A stretch of DNA of 64,000 nucleotides from Lasiosphaeria ovina (lineage: Eukaryota; Ascomycota; Sordariomycetes; Sordariales; Lasiosphaeriaceae). This document shows, piece by piece, positions 23,943-34,902 of the stretch. The notes beneath the pieces are model-generated. The model saw only the letters and a list, made by a program, of their open reading frames with translations, was not told the origin of the DNA and ran no database searches. Location of the stretch: the NCBI GenBank assembly GCA_033439765.1, contig JAULSN010000002.1, forward strand, positions 1,674,001-1,738,000, read 5' to 3'. Position numbers and translations under genes: made by a program. The stretch's first letter is position 1; each line of letters begins with the position of its first letter.

Positions 23943-26900
23943 TATTAGTACCGGGGCTACCTAGGAGGCTGAGCTAGGCTCGATAAATCCCTTTTATAGG
24001 TACTCCGTAATATATATATAATAAGCCTCCAGTTCCTCTAGAGATATCTTATAGAGAGGGCTATGGATAAGGTCTTTCTCTAGGGTCTTACCTTCTAATA
24101 GCTCGATACGGTAATCAGCCTTTCTTAGGCGGTAGGGTGCGCGAACGTCCGATTCGGCTTTACTAAAGACGTCTAGGAAATTATAGTACGCTATAGGGAC
24201 GGTCTAGATAATTTTCTTAATTAGATCTATATCGTCTTTTAGTAATTACTATTCCCGGCGGTCCTAGATATACCGGTCTAGCTTATATAATAATATAATA
24301 TAGATAGAGTCCTACGCCTTATAGGCCGTCTTGAGGAACGATATAGCTCTAACTATACGTAGGTTAGGTATACGCTCTTTATACTAGTTAATAGCGTCTC
24401 GCTTTATCTTATATCGCCCGCGAATATCCGTTTCCGGGTATAAGGAAGTAATCGTTACCTTCGGTTAACTTGGTTTCGGTAGGCTTAGTTAACCTTCCTT
24501 ATTATCGCTACTACTACTATTATAGAGTTCCCGCTCTATACGGTTTAGCTCGCGTTACTAGAAGTTACTAGACGACGACCTCCGGGGTTATTAGTTAAGG
24601 AAGCGAACTTTCTTTAGATAGGGAGTGGTAGGGGTAGGCGTAGGAGAAGTAGTAGGTTCTAGTTTAATAGCTTATTACTCTAGGATCTTAATTCGATTAC
24701 GGATATTACGTCTATCCTAACGTCGTTTATCCTCGGCGTCTATAGCCCGTTACCTCCGTACTATATCCTCCTAATAGCTCTTACTCTTAAGAAGCTTGGT
24801 CTTCCCGACCGGGATATCTATCTAGCACTACGGGTCGACGTTCTAGTCGGGGGGGAATAATAGGCGCTACTTTATATAGTCCGCCTATACGTCGTAGTAC
24901 GCGAACTAGTTCTTACTAATAAGGATATCGTACCTTATCTCGAGTACGATTATTTATTCATTATAAATAGTTCGCCCTTATATACGGAGGTACCCTCGTA
25001 CTAGCCTACTAATATCCTATAGGCTTACCTCGATAGTCGGAAACTCCTCTCTTACGAAAGTTATCTAGTTAATCGGACTATAGGTACTTCACTATTCGTT
25101 TAGCGAATCTGGGGCTTATAAATATATAACTATCTACTCCCGTATCTATTAATACGTTAGAAGTAGAAAGAGAAAATCCATTATTAGCTATACTATAGTT
25201 ATAGAGGAAGGAACCTCTACCGATAAGGGGGCTAATATTAAAGGAACTATTACTTAATTATTCTAACGAGATGCCTTATCTTAGTATACTTAATCCTATC
25301 TTCTTCTTCGTCGATCTTAGGGATATATTCCCTAGGAGGGAGTCCTTATTTCCTAGGGCGCCTAGTTTATTAACTCGATATCGGTATCGTTATTATTACT
25401 TATTAACGAAGACTAGCTACTATCTTCCTCCAAGTCCGAATTAAATTACTACGTAATAGCTTGGATTTTAGCTTCCTATTAGCGACGAGCTTACTCCTTA
25501 AGCGGGTAATTATTCTAGATATAGCCTTTCTCGCGGTATACGAAGTAACGACCTTCCTTAGTAAGCTATATAGCTTCGGTCTTATTAGGACGTAGGAGAA
25601 GCGACGGGGAGTTACCCGAGGCTACCGGCTTCGGGTTCCTAATAGGGGTATTAGGGCGGTAATTACCGCTACGGCGAGTCTTATCTTTCTTTACGGTAGG
25701 AACTAGGTCCTTCTACTTAGCCTCTTTTCGCTAACGTACGTTAGTGAAATTTCGGATAATACTTTATCCGTACTTAGTAACGCTCTCGAAAGTGGCGTCC
25801 GGGGCCAAGAATATAGGTATTATAATAGTAATATAGCTAGGGTAAATCTTACGGCGGAACTCTATAATCCATTCCGACTTCGGTTTACGGACCTTACCTA
25901 CTAAACGAATAAACTTATTCTTAAACTTAATATAGTCGTTACCGACGTTTTCTATAGCTAACTTATCATAGTTATCCCGAGCGGTCTTAAGGCGATTCGG
26001 GTTATACTATTCGGACTAGATAAGATCGAGTAAGGCGTTACTAGTAGTAATTAGTTTAGGGTAGTTATTCGATATATAGGGATTAATCGTATCCGAGGCT
26101 ACGCCTACCAAATAGTTCTCGATATACGCTATACGTATACGGTCGGTAGTAAAGTAGTTAGCGTTACCTTCTAACTTATTCATTAAGTATCGATAGAAGA
26201 TCTCGAATTCTACCTTATCCACGTCGGGGTCGGCGTTCTAGGGCTTTAGGCTATTAATCTTCGCGGAACGGGTAGCTCGCTAGGTCGAGGTCTCTAATAA
26301 GGCCGGTATAGTACGGGGTAGGCGGCTACGGTTCCTAATAGTATTCTAGGTACTAATATTAATATTAATCGTAGTCGAGGGGTCGGGAATGGAAGTGACC
26401 GACGGAGTCGGGTTCGGAGCATTCAGGTTCTTAAGCTTACGATTCTCGACGGCTTACTCGGCGATCGTCTATTAGAGGTCGAACGTATCGGCGACCTTGT
26501 CTTATAATTCTTATTCCAAGCTAGCGATACGGGCTTAGGCATCGCTAAGAGCGACGTCAGGGTTCTTTAGTACCTCTTTAATATTCTAGGTAAATACTTT
26601 AGTCTACTAGAAAAGAAGTTCCTAGTTAGTATCTAGTCGGCTGGCGGTAGTTAGTAATTCGGCGCTCTAGGCTCGAAAAGCGGCCATAGCGATAGCTCGG
26701 AACTTGAATTCCTAGTATATAGCGTCTTTATTATCTTTTACTATACGGGCGAAATCGTCTCGTAAGTAGAGTCCATTAAAAGCGGGCCAAGTATCGATAC
26801 CTTTATTAGTTATCGGGCGGAAATAAAAAGCTACTCCTATAGTCGCTCGGCGACCGTAATACTCGGCGATCTTACCTATACGAAGTACGGCATTAGTACG

Positions 26901-27060
26901 CTATTAGTCGGTCGTTATCTCGAAGCGTTCCCTAGGCATTTCGGCTATAATAACTCGCTTATAGAACTCGAGCTGGGTCTCGTTTTCATCGATAGTAGTA
27001 CGCGGGTTAGTAATATTAAGGAATAGGCGCGACGCTCCGCGTACTACTCCTATTCGTATT
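23943..27060 (-). pseudogene. Element B gag and 5' pol pseudogene (gag, protease, RT start)
   Basis: Continuation of element B to the right of element C, parallel to 8197-11310 in element A. Protease DTG lies near 25135-25160. The knuckle near 25517-25560 reads YFVYREKGYI..NYP. The capsid region 25600-27060 is broken by many stops, with one open stretch (26016-26222) matching capsid sequence in A. Comparison with A shows mostly transitions. Confidence 0.85.
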
Positions 27061-27316
27061 AGATTAGGGTACTACGTTATAATCTTATCTTACGGCGGTA
27101 TTATAGCGTCTAACGCTATAGGGTTATAGTTAACTTCAGTTCTAGCCTTCTACGTAGTAGTAGTAGCTTCTTCGGGGGATCTCGGTATCGTAACGGAGAT
27201 ACTTCAAGTCTTCGGTCGGGGTTCGTCAGGTCAATCTTATTAGTCGGTTTCTTCTTCTTTAGGTCGGTGGGATATTAGAAAGCCTTCCCAGGCGGTGGAT
27301 ATTAACCTTAGAATAA

Positions 27317-27569
27317 TATAATAGCGGTCAATAGCAACTAGGAAAAGGATCGCTAATATAGCTATACTATAGTCTAAGGATTCTAAGGTGAAGAAGAAAG
27401 GAAGAAAATCTATAAAGGTGCGATTATAGTCGCGGGGTAAGTATGGGCTAGGGCTCAGGGAGCACGGACCTCTGGGGCTTACGGGAGGTCACGTACGACT
27501 AATCCTAATCGGGGCTAGTAATGAGCTTAAATCCGTGGTGGGGCCTTGGCGCTGGTGCCGACCGTGATA
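27317..27569 (-). repeat. Element B 5' LTR
   Basis: 253 bp from TATAATAGCGG to CCGACCGTGATA, followed by the ACTAG duplication at 27570-27574 and then by copia sequence of element F. It differs from the 3' LTR at 13147 by transitions only, as far as I can align by eye. Confidence 0.95.
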
Positions 27570-30500
27570 ACTAGGCCGTCGGGTCCTATAGTATCGTTGA
27601 CTACCTTAATAGCTATTTAAAGGGCTTGATCTACCGTTACGTTAAGGCCGTACAGGTCTGCTGTAATAACTTCATAGGCTCGGCGGAGCGGTCCGTAATA
27701 CCGTTCCAGCTTACCGATCGAGTTATGGGCTTCTATTAGGACTTCTATAATCTCGATCGATAAGTTACGGGCGTTATTAACGAATTCTTCTACCGTAAAG
27801 TTGGTTCCTATATTAGTAACGATAATATTAGGTAGTCTAACGTAGGTATCGATCCATATCGCTCGGATTATATTCCAGGTTACCTTTACCGTTATATTCT
27901 AGAGGAATTATACGGCCTGGAAAGAGGTCGCCTTATCGATAGTATAAATAACTAGCTTTCTATCGAGATATATAATATCTACTAGTATACGGTAGTTAAA
28001 GTCGATATCGTTATAGAGGGTAAATCTAAATCTACTAGGATTGCTACTATATAACTAGTATTAATAGCAAAACTTATTAATCTTCTCGATGACTTCGTAC
28101 TCTAGATTATTATAGCCTACTCGTATGAGTACCTTATATAGGCGTTCTACCACCGGGTGACCGAATCGTTAGTATAGTTGGCGTAGCTCTATTTCCGTAA
28201 GGTAAGACTATACGATAGTGCTCTCGGGATCGTTTAGTAGGAGCCAGGGATAGCCCCATTTCTATACGATCGGGTAGCCCTTTCCTTAATGAACTAGGAG
28301 ATTGAGGATATTGTTAAGGTATACGCCGTATTTATCCATATTAGAGAGATATAATAGAAACGGGGTATTTGCCGGGACGACTTAGAAGTCGATTAAGCCG
28401 AACGGGGTCTTTACGGATACCGTTCCGAGAGATATACTCTCTAGGTTATTACCGAAGCGTACGCGGTACTTTCCGGCCGTTAATATATCGATCTTAGTAC
28501 CCGGGATCTCCTTCTATAGTACCTTAACTTAGTTCTTACCGGCTATTAATATACCGGCTACGCCTATATCGGGTATAATACCTTGGAAGATCTCTAAGTT
28601 ATAGCGGCTTTTGAAGTGAAAGAGTAATACGGGCTCTTCCGGAGGTTATATAAATAGGTTGGCTTCTATTATCGTATATATCGTCGCCTGGTTATTTAGG
28701 AGGTTGGCCATCTTAATACCGTTAACTATACCGTACTCTATAAAGAAGCTCTCAAACTATGGTTTGGATATTTGGGGTTCCTCCGCGGTGGCCCATATAT
28801 CGAAGTTAGTCTCGAAGTCGCCGGGGTCCATACCTTCGTAATCGAATAGGAATAATATAAAATCATCCTCTTCTTTATCGTTCGCCTATATATATCGTCG
28901 CTACTAGTTATACCTTAATCGGCGTTTAGAGATCGGGTGCTTTTTCGACTAATAGCCCTATTTTCCGTATACGAAGCACTTCTTATTACTATTATTAAAT
29001 AGTCTACGGGGGCCGTTATTATATAGTCCATTATATAATCCACCGCTCCGAGAGCTCGCTCGGGAGCCTCCTCTACTAGACCGTCCGCCTTTATATCGTC
29101 GATCAACCTAGTATTGACCTAAGTCTTCCTCGTTAACGTTATACTACTATAGGGTGGTCTTCTTAAAGCGTATATATATACCTATAGCGTTCCTCAAATC
29201 GGAGATAACGCTCTCGAAGGTAGAAGCTAGTTTTATCGATACTAGCTTATATACTTCAACACCCTAATATACGTTAAGTAGCTATTCGGCCAGATCTTCA
29301 TCTATTCGGTATATGCCTACGGGCGTTCTACCTACGAGTCCTTTAAAGATCTTTTATAACTTATTAACGAGGATATCGAAGTACTATAATAGATCCTTAT
29401 CGGGGTTCTCTTTAATAATACGAATAAAGGTCGTAGATCGCCACTCTTGGAGGTATATCTAACGATCCTCTATAGAGTGGAAGAATACTCTAGTTCGGTT
29501 AATCATCTCGTCAAAAGTAAGGTTCTCCTATATCAACCGGTCGAAATAGAACTATTTAGCTCTATCCTTGAGCATGACTAAGTATACCTTATAGTATAGC
29601 TATTAAGGGATACCGATAATCTAGTAGTATACTCCGAAGATCTTGACTTTCGAGTCCAAAATATCGTAGCGTTCGCCTCCAAACTTATCTTCGTCGGTAT
29701 ACATCTTTACAAGGTCTATTAGTATTCGCGATAGCGGTAGTAGTACCGCGTTGCTCAGGTATGGAGGTGTATTAGCTATATCGAGTAGAGGTATATCGGG
29801 GTTGTCTTCCTTAATCGAATTCAGCTTGTTAGTTCTTACTCGTACGGGGGCCGGGGTCATTAAGCTTGACTAGGTCCTGGGGGTACCCTTCAACGGTACC
29901 GAGGTTCTCACGGGGTTTACTAATAATCCGGAAAAGTACGGGTTCTATTTTGACTAGAACTTCATTCCTCTCTCCTCGCTATATAGTTCAACCTCCTCTT
30001 CTAGCCACTCGGGGGCCTTCTTACCCTGGGCTAGTATAAAGAGCTACTATGATATGATACCTTCGTTATTGATATAGATACTATAATCTTTAAGGAAGTA
30101 TTTAAGGTTAGTACGGAGGGTCTTATCGAGGGTTTTGAAGTGGGCTTCGGTCTAGTCGATGAAGTCGGTCCAGAAGGCTACGAATAAGGTTTAGTCTCGT
30201 AGTTCCTGGTTATCGTAGATCTCGATATAGTCGATCAGGTAGGTATTAAGCCTCTTTGGCGTAGCCTATTGTTTATCTGTAGGGTCGAAGTCCTTCCCTT
30301 CCCAGGTCGGGTCGGTAATGCTAATGACGCGGGCGCTAGTACGTAGGCTCGTTATCGTACTTGTCTTTATCGAGGGACCTTGATTAGCTGAGTAGGGTTA
30401 AGCCTTTCTTTCTAGCTAGTTAGATCCTTCGCGAGGGGTTATTTGCGTAATGGACGTAGATAGCCAAGTAGGGCGCAAGGCCTTTCTTTCGACTACCCTT

Positions 30501-30709
30501 GAGGTCTTCGTCTCGGTTGTCCCGTACGTTGAAGAGTCTCTCTCGCGCTCGTAGTCCTACGTTCAATTGAGCTTTCTACGTATTTAGTGCTCTCTCGAAT
30601 ACAGTCCTTCGTACCGCTTCCTATCCAGCGATCGTGGGGACCACGATCACTGCCGCTATCGGACTCCTTGCTATTCTACGGTTAACCTGGTCGGTCAACC
30701 ACTGATTAG
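27570..30709 (-). mobile_element. Copia element F, outer fragment (gag, protease, integrase)
   Basis: Minus-strand Ty1/copia sequence. From the right: leader, gag (FGGERYDILDSKVKIF at about 29630-29700), knuckle CFVYGK.GY.SKKHP near 28935-28985 (fungal copia pattern CxxCGxxGCWSxxH), protease IIPDIGVAG near 28550-28582, integrase ending EAHNSIGKLERYYGPLRRA near 27700 and GPDGLV at 27575. The frame then continues at 13146 on the far side of element B. Frames are broken by stops. F is the oldest layer, since A and B both lie in it. Confidence 0.88.
28600..29870 (-). pseudogene. Element F gag pseudogene
   Basis: Two open stretches, 29621-29860 and 28915-29106, flank damaged sequence. The first begins MTPAPVRVRTNKLNS and carries the KFGGERYDILDSKV motif of fungal copia gag. 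The zinc knuckle lies just left of the second stretch, with its second Cys and the residues after GK altered. No complete frame remains. Confidence 0.75.
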
Positions 30710-31011
30710 TGTTGGAATGATAAGGTCATTCATAATAGTCACTATAGTAACCGTTGCGAAAGGTAGGGGTGGTGATGTGGTTGTATTCTGCTCTGTTCTA
30801 TTCTCTAGGGTTACAGGGTGCTTGGTGTTTTTGGGGGAGTGGGCTGTCCACAGGGTGGATGGTCCGTGCACACTAAGGTCACGTGCTAGGGCAGGTGACC
30901 CGTGTGTCCGGGCCAGGCCCACTATTCTTCCTGACTGACCAATCAGGGCTATGCGGCCCGCCGAGCCGCCTCAGCCTCCGTAACTCTGATTGATCGGTTA
31001 TTCCTACAACG
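30710..31011 (-). repeat. Element F 5' LTR (right boundary uncertain)
   Basis: Left end TGTTGGAATGATAAGG is firm: on the minus strand it is the LTR end ...TCATTCCAACA, followed by a primer-site-like CTAATCAGTGGTTGACCG. The right end is probably ATTCCTACAAC(G) near 31011, mirroring TGTTG. A longer LTR ending TATCAAACA at 31138 is possible. It is far less RIP-mutated than the F interior. The second LTR is outside the window, so no duplication can be checked. Confidence 0.6.
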
Positions 31012-31185
31012 TCTTCAGCCGCAATCTCTTGGCGAGAGATGGTCAAAGGGCGAATGAGGTTCAAGTAGCAGTCAACTCCTGACACTTGTCGTAGTAAAAT
31101 CCCTCGCGTCATAAATGTCAAGCAAACTTCTATCAAACATCTTCTTGAGCCGATCGATATTTCGCACAGCCAAGCAGCAAATAGG

Positions 31186-33511
31186 ATGTCAACATGCGAG
31201 CCGATCCAAGGCGACCCGGATTTCTACGGAAGGGGCATCCGGATCGGCGTCTACCTCCAATGGACCTCGGCATGGCTGACCCTCCTCCTGGATCCGGAAT
31301 CGGCCCAGGGGGTCCTGGACGCCAACTCGGTCTTCGTATTTGCCGTCACCATCGCCACCATCATCGCCTCGCGACGCGAAGCAGCGCAGATCGAGATCTA
31401 CATCATGCTACAAATGCTGCTGGGGTTCCACATCACGACGCTGAGCTCCTTCGGCATTCGCATCTGGCTGATGACTCCTGGTCGGGTTGCGAAGCTGTTA
31501 CGGAGGGCGGCCAAGGAGTGGAAGAAGGACCGCCAAAAGGCGAGAGAGAACCAGGAGGGGATTATGCGGGACAGGCAACGCGCCGTGGATCAGATTGCCC
31601 AAAGCGTAGCTAATTATCCCGGACTGGCGAAGTGGATTCTAGCCGTGTTGAATCGATTTTCCACCGTCTCCCGATCCGGGTCCCATTCGGCTTCCAGTGC
31701 CACGGCGTCTGTCGCGATCCTTCCGGTCCACCTGCTCTCCGCTCTCAAGTTCCCCGGACTCACCTGGTCGGGCGTTGTGTGGAGGACCATGACCCTCGGC
31801 ATCATTGCTGGATTCAACTTTGCATACTGGTACGAGTTCCCTAACTCGGCCGCTACCTCAAAGCTACTATCGGACCCTCCAGATATCTGCGGGCCACCCA
31901 CCGTCTTTTTGTTTTCGAAACAGTTGCTACAGGGACCCATCGTCACCCTCGGATACGCCGTAGCCATAATCTTGCTGCTCGTGGTCGGCCCGCCGATTTA
32001 CACCCTGCTCATACTCACCGTCCAGATTCACTACTACGGTGTCTTGCTGCTGTTCCGGGACGTCGCGTACTGGGTGCGTCCCCGCACGGGTGAGAGGTAC
32101 AGCGCGGCCATCGATCGCATCAACGAAGTGCTGCGCACAAGCGCCCTTCCGGTCATGGAAGCAGTCCAATTCTACTCCCCGCTGTTTCCAGCTGGAATGG
32201 TCGCTGTGGAGGCGCTCAAGTCGTCGTTGGACTTCTTGCACTTCATGACGACGGAACCTACCGGGGACGCGATTCGGTTTACGGACCTGCTTAAAGTGTT
32301 TGTGTCGCTCGGGATGGGAAAGCCTTCGGTGCGTGCGGCGCAGGAAGGCGAGCCGGTCTTGAGCAGAGCAGACACCACGCGAGGCGGATGGGAACCGACC
32401 GGGTGAGTAAAGTCCGTTCCGCTTATAGTCTAACATACCTAGGTATGTACCTTGCTGACGTACCTTAACCACCCTCATCAGCGTGGCTGGATCGTTTCTC
32501 GTTCGGGCCACGACCGTTCTCTTCAACATATACACCTTCCTCAGCATCGCCTGGTTCATCATTAGCATAGAGCTGGCCATCAAATGGAACAACATCGAAG
32601 GCGTCGACAGCATCGACTCAACGGGCCAGCTGATTCCCTTCATCATTGGCTGCGTCAGCGCTTCCCAGATATTGAAGAAGATAATACTCCTGGCACTCTC
32701 AAAGGTAAAATGCCTCACCTAATTTAACCTGAAGACAGTTCGGGGACGGGAATGAGTTCTAATCGCAACCGCAGAAATACCCTGAATGGGTCGATGTTCA
32801 GCTAAATGTCGAGATCGGCGTCAATGGACCCGTCGTTCTCGGGATTGACAAGCCTTCGGGGGGTGGTAATCCTGCGGCAGCTCCCTTCAACACAAGGGCG
32901 CCAGACCAAGATCAAGGACGGGCAATTTGGTTCCGTGATACCTAATGAACCCCCCGTTAGGTCTGAGTTAGGTACTTGTAGTATACCGGTCCTTTTCACC
33001 GCACCGAATCTATCAAGTTTACCCTAAGAGAAAGATAGTGCCTGAGGCTCTCACAACAAGAACGTGGTTCTACGACTTCCTGTATGCCATCAAACCAGCG
33101 ATAAGCAACTGGGTAACGGCCTACAAACTGGCCAATCTACCAAAGGCTGAGCAGTTAGCCCTAACCTATCCAGAGGTTGCCAACGATTTCCGGGAGTGCC
33201 TTCGCGCTCCGGGTACGAGCGCCACGCGCTGCGCGGATTGTGCTCGCCAGCACCATTCCTGCTACCGTGTGTCGCTCGCTGGTTCCACGCGTACCAAGCG
33301 AGTAGCTATCTTTTCTCTTCTTTGTATCCCGGGAGCTGAGGGCCGGCACCCGACGATGTCCAGGTGATATTCGCTTCGCAGGCGCGCCATACTATGTCAT
33401 ACTAATGTCCTATAGATCCAGCAGCAGTTTGTCGACACCTGGCAGGAGTGGCTGCGCGTGCGCCCCGCCGTCGCTGAGTCTCGCCAGGCTGTCCAAGAAG
33501 CAATTAATTAG
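31186..33511 (+). CDS. Multi-pass membrane protein of unknown function, five exons
   Basis: Proposed exons 31186-32402, 32482-32704, 32775-32934, 33018-33301 and 33416-33511 (659 aa). The phases agree at every GT-AG junction. The start is the first ATG after a stop (MSTCEPIQG). Hydrophobic segments lie near residues 20-40, 48-62, 70-95, 200-215, 240-285 and, in exon 2, 415-435 and 460-480; a charged Lys/Arg/Glu helix lies at 108-130. The C-terminal part carries a Cys motif C-x2-C-x5-C (RCADCARQHHSC). The first two exons are convincing. Joining exons 3-5 rests on open, phase-matched frames and could instead be a separate small gene. I do not recognise the family. It is the first gene after the retroelement nest. 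Confidence 0.65.
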
Positions 33512-33518
33512 TCAAGGC

Positions 33519-34418
33519 CGCAAGTTTAATGTTAACGAGTTTTCCGTCGGTGGATTTGCCACAAACTATTGGCAAGCTTATCCAAATGCGCGATTGAACG
33601 GACGCCAAATCCGAAACGCCTGCCAAATCTTCCTGGCCCTGGCTGACTTCGAGGCGCAAGGTGGCAATCATGAAGCTATTATGGACCTAGATGTTGTAAT
33701 CAATTTGGAGGTCAAACATTTCCAGAAGGTGTCTGATGCCTATCTCAGTTTCATGAAGTACCTCAAAGATATATACGGGGTTGGCCAGGAAGAGAGAGCA
33801 AGGGAGAAGTTCCTGAGAGCTGGTTGGGAGAACGAGGAGAGCTCCTCGGCCAGGTTGCCCAACCCGCTTACGACGCGAAATAAGGCAGCCACCCCGTCGC
33901 CTACCCACTTCCAGACTAGGGGCACTCATCCGAGTCATCTCGACCCCCTACGCCATCAACCAAGTTACGGAGAGTGGCCAGTGACACACGGGCAACAACT
34001 GCCATATTGGTATGCTGGTGCATCCGGGCCGTCTGGCGGCAATTCTTACCAATACTCGCAGCAATCTTCCTTCAACTTGCAATCCTCGGCAGACAACGCT
34101 CACGGGCATCCCACTTTGAATGTCGCAACTCCGAGCCACGGTTCCGGTTCTACAGACGTCGCGCAGTATAACAATTCTCCTATTTCCCAGCAGCCGCAAA
34201 GCCAAAACACTACCGGCCAAATTCCACCAGTATCCACTGGGATGGTTGTACCACCACCGGAACAGCCAGATGGTGATAGTCGGGTTTCCGTTCCCGGTTA
34301 TACCTTACATGGACATGGAGCCCCCGCAGGCCCGCCACCGCCCAATTGGAACCCGCATCTGGCTGGAGGAGGCAGAGGGGCTCCTGGTCCGTACTTTGCA
34401 CCACCACGGTCATCGTAA
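33519..34418 (+). pseudogene. Orphan C-terminal fragment of a DUF7025/AAA+ ATPase
   Basis: An open frame containing NGRQIRNACQIFLALADF and HFQKVSDAYLSFMKYLKD, clearly related to NGRQIRNAFQIASSLA and QFKKVETATDAFTKYLEQ in the intact AAA+ gene at 47.2-50.8 kb. It is followed by a similar Gly/Pro/Gln-rich tail ending at 34418. The ATPase core, with Walker A and B, is absent upstream: the preceding 2 kb belongs to an unrelated membrane protein. Its open frame begins inside the last intron and exon of that neighbour. It is best read as a truncated duplicate. Expression as a short Gln-rich protein cannot be excluded. Confidence 0.7.
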
Positions 34419-34902
34419 TAGACTTTAGGGAGTCTGGACATGAGTGGGGAACTCTTTCTTATCAAATTCTTTTTGTTTGGCTATGAATTTCTTGGCTATA
34501 ATTTGGAAGAGTAAAATGAGACTCACGAGCCTGTGTACTCCCGCGCCGGTATCCGCTGCAAATCACGGTCGCAACTATTCGCGGAACAGAGCAGTCTCAT
34601 GCAAACAAAAATGACGATTGGTTATCACGTTCTTGCACTCCCAACCTGTTAGCCTCCCAGCGTGTAAGCCTCTGACTGGTGGCAATTGCCGCATCGGAAT
34701 TTCTGCCTGCGAATGAGAGTCTTGGGGACAAAGCCCAACCCCGCGCTGTAGGCCTCTTGCATGAGCAGAGAAGCTGCTACCTATGGCAGCTCTCTTGCCT
34801 TTTCCAACCCCTTTCCAACATTCATTCCTCGTCAACTTTTATGCCCAGTCACCTGCCCAGGCCCACTGAAGCATTGCACACCCTGACTCAAAGACACCGA
34901 AG
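34419..34902. other. Intergenic region, no gene seen
   Basis: Holds the 3' flank of the AAA fragment and the promoter of the DUF4238-type gene. The short open frames here lack family resemblance and overlap on both strands. I see no repeat. Confidence 0.6.

Larger units (their letters stand above)
13147..27569 (-). mobile_element. Gypsy element B (complete chromovirus, interrupted by element C)
   Basis: Full-length minus-strand Ty3/gypsy element with 253-bp LTRs at both ends and a 5-bp duplication ACTAG (13142-13146 and 27570-27574). Order from the right: 5' LTR, gag, knuckle (YFVYREKGYI, about 25517-25560), protease DTG (about 25135-25160), RT (split by element C at 16430/23938), RNase H, integrase (DRGP.FIADFTDEI near 14510), chromodomain (about 13640-13760) and polypurine tract before the 3' LTR. 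The RT block GGLRFYIDYRRLN survives as an open frame at 16284-16430. Without C it would be about 6.9 kb. All long frames are broken. Confidence 0.95.

Noticed and set aside
31927..32718. 263-codon minus-strand frame over the first membrane-protein gene
   Set aside because: Antisense shadow; the plus strand has hydrophobic helices and consistent introns.
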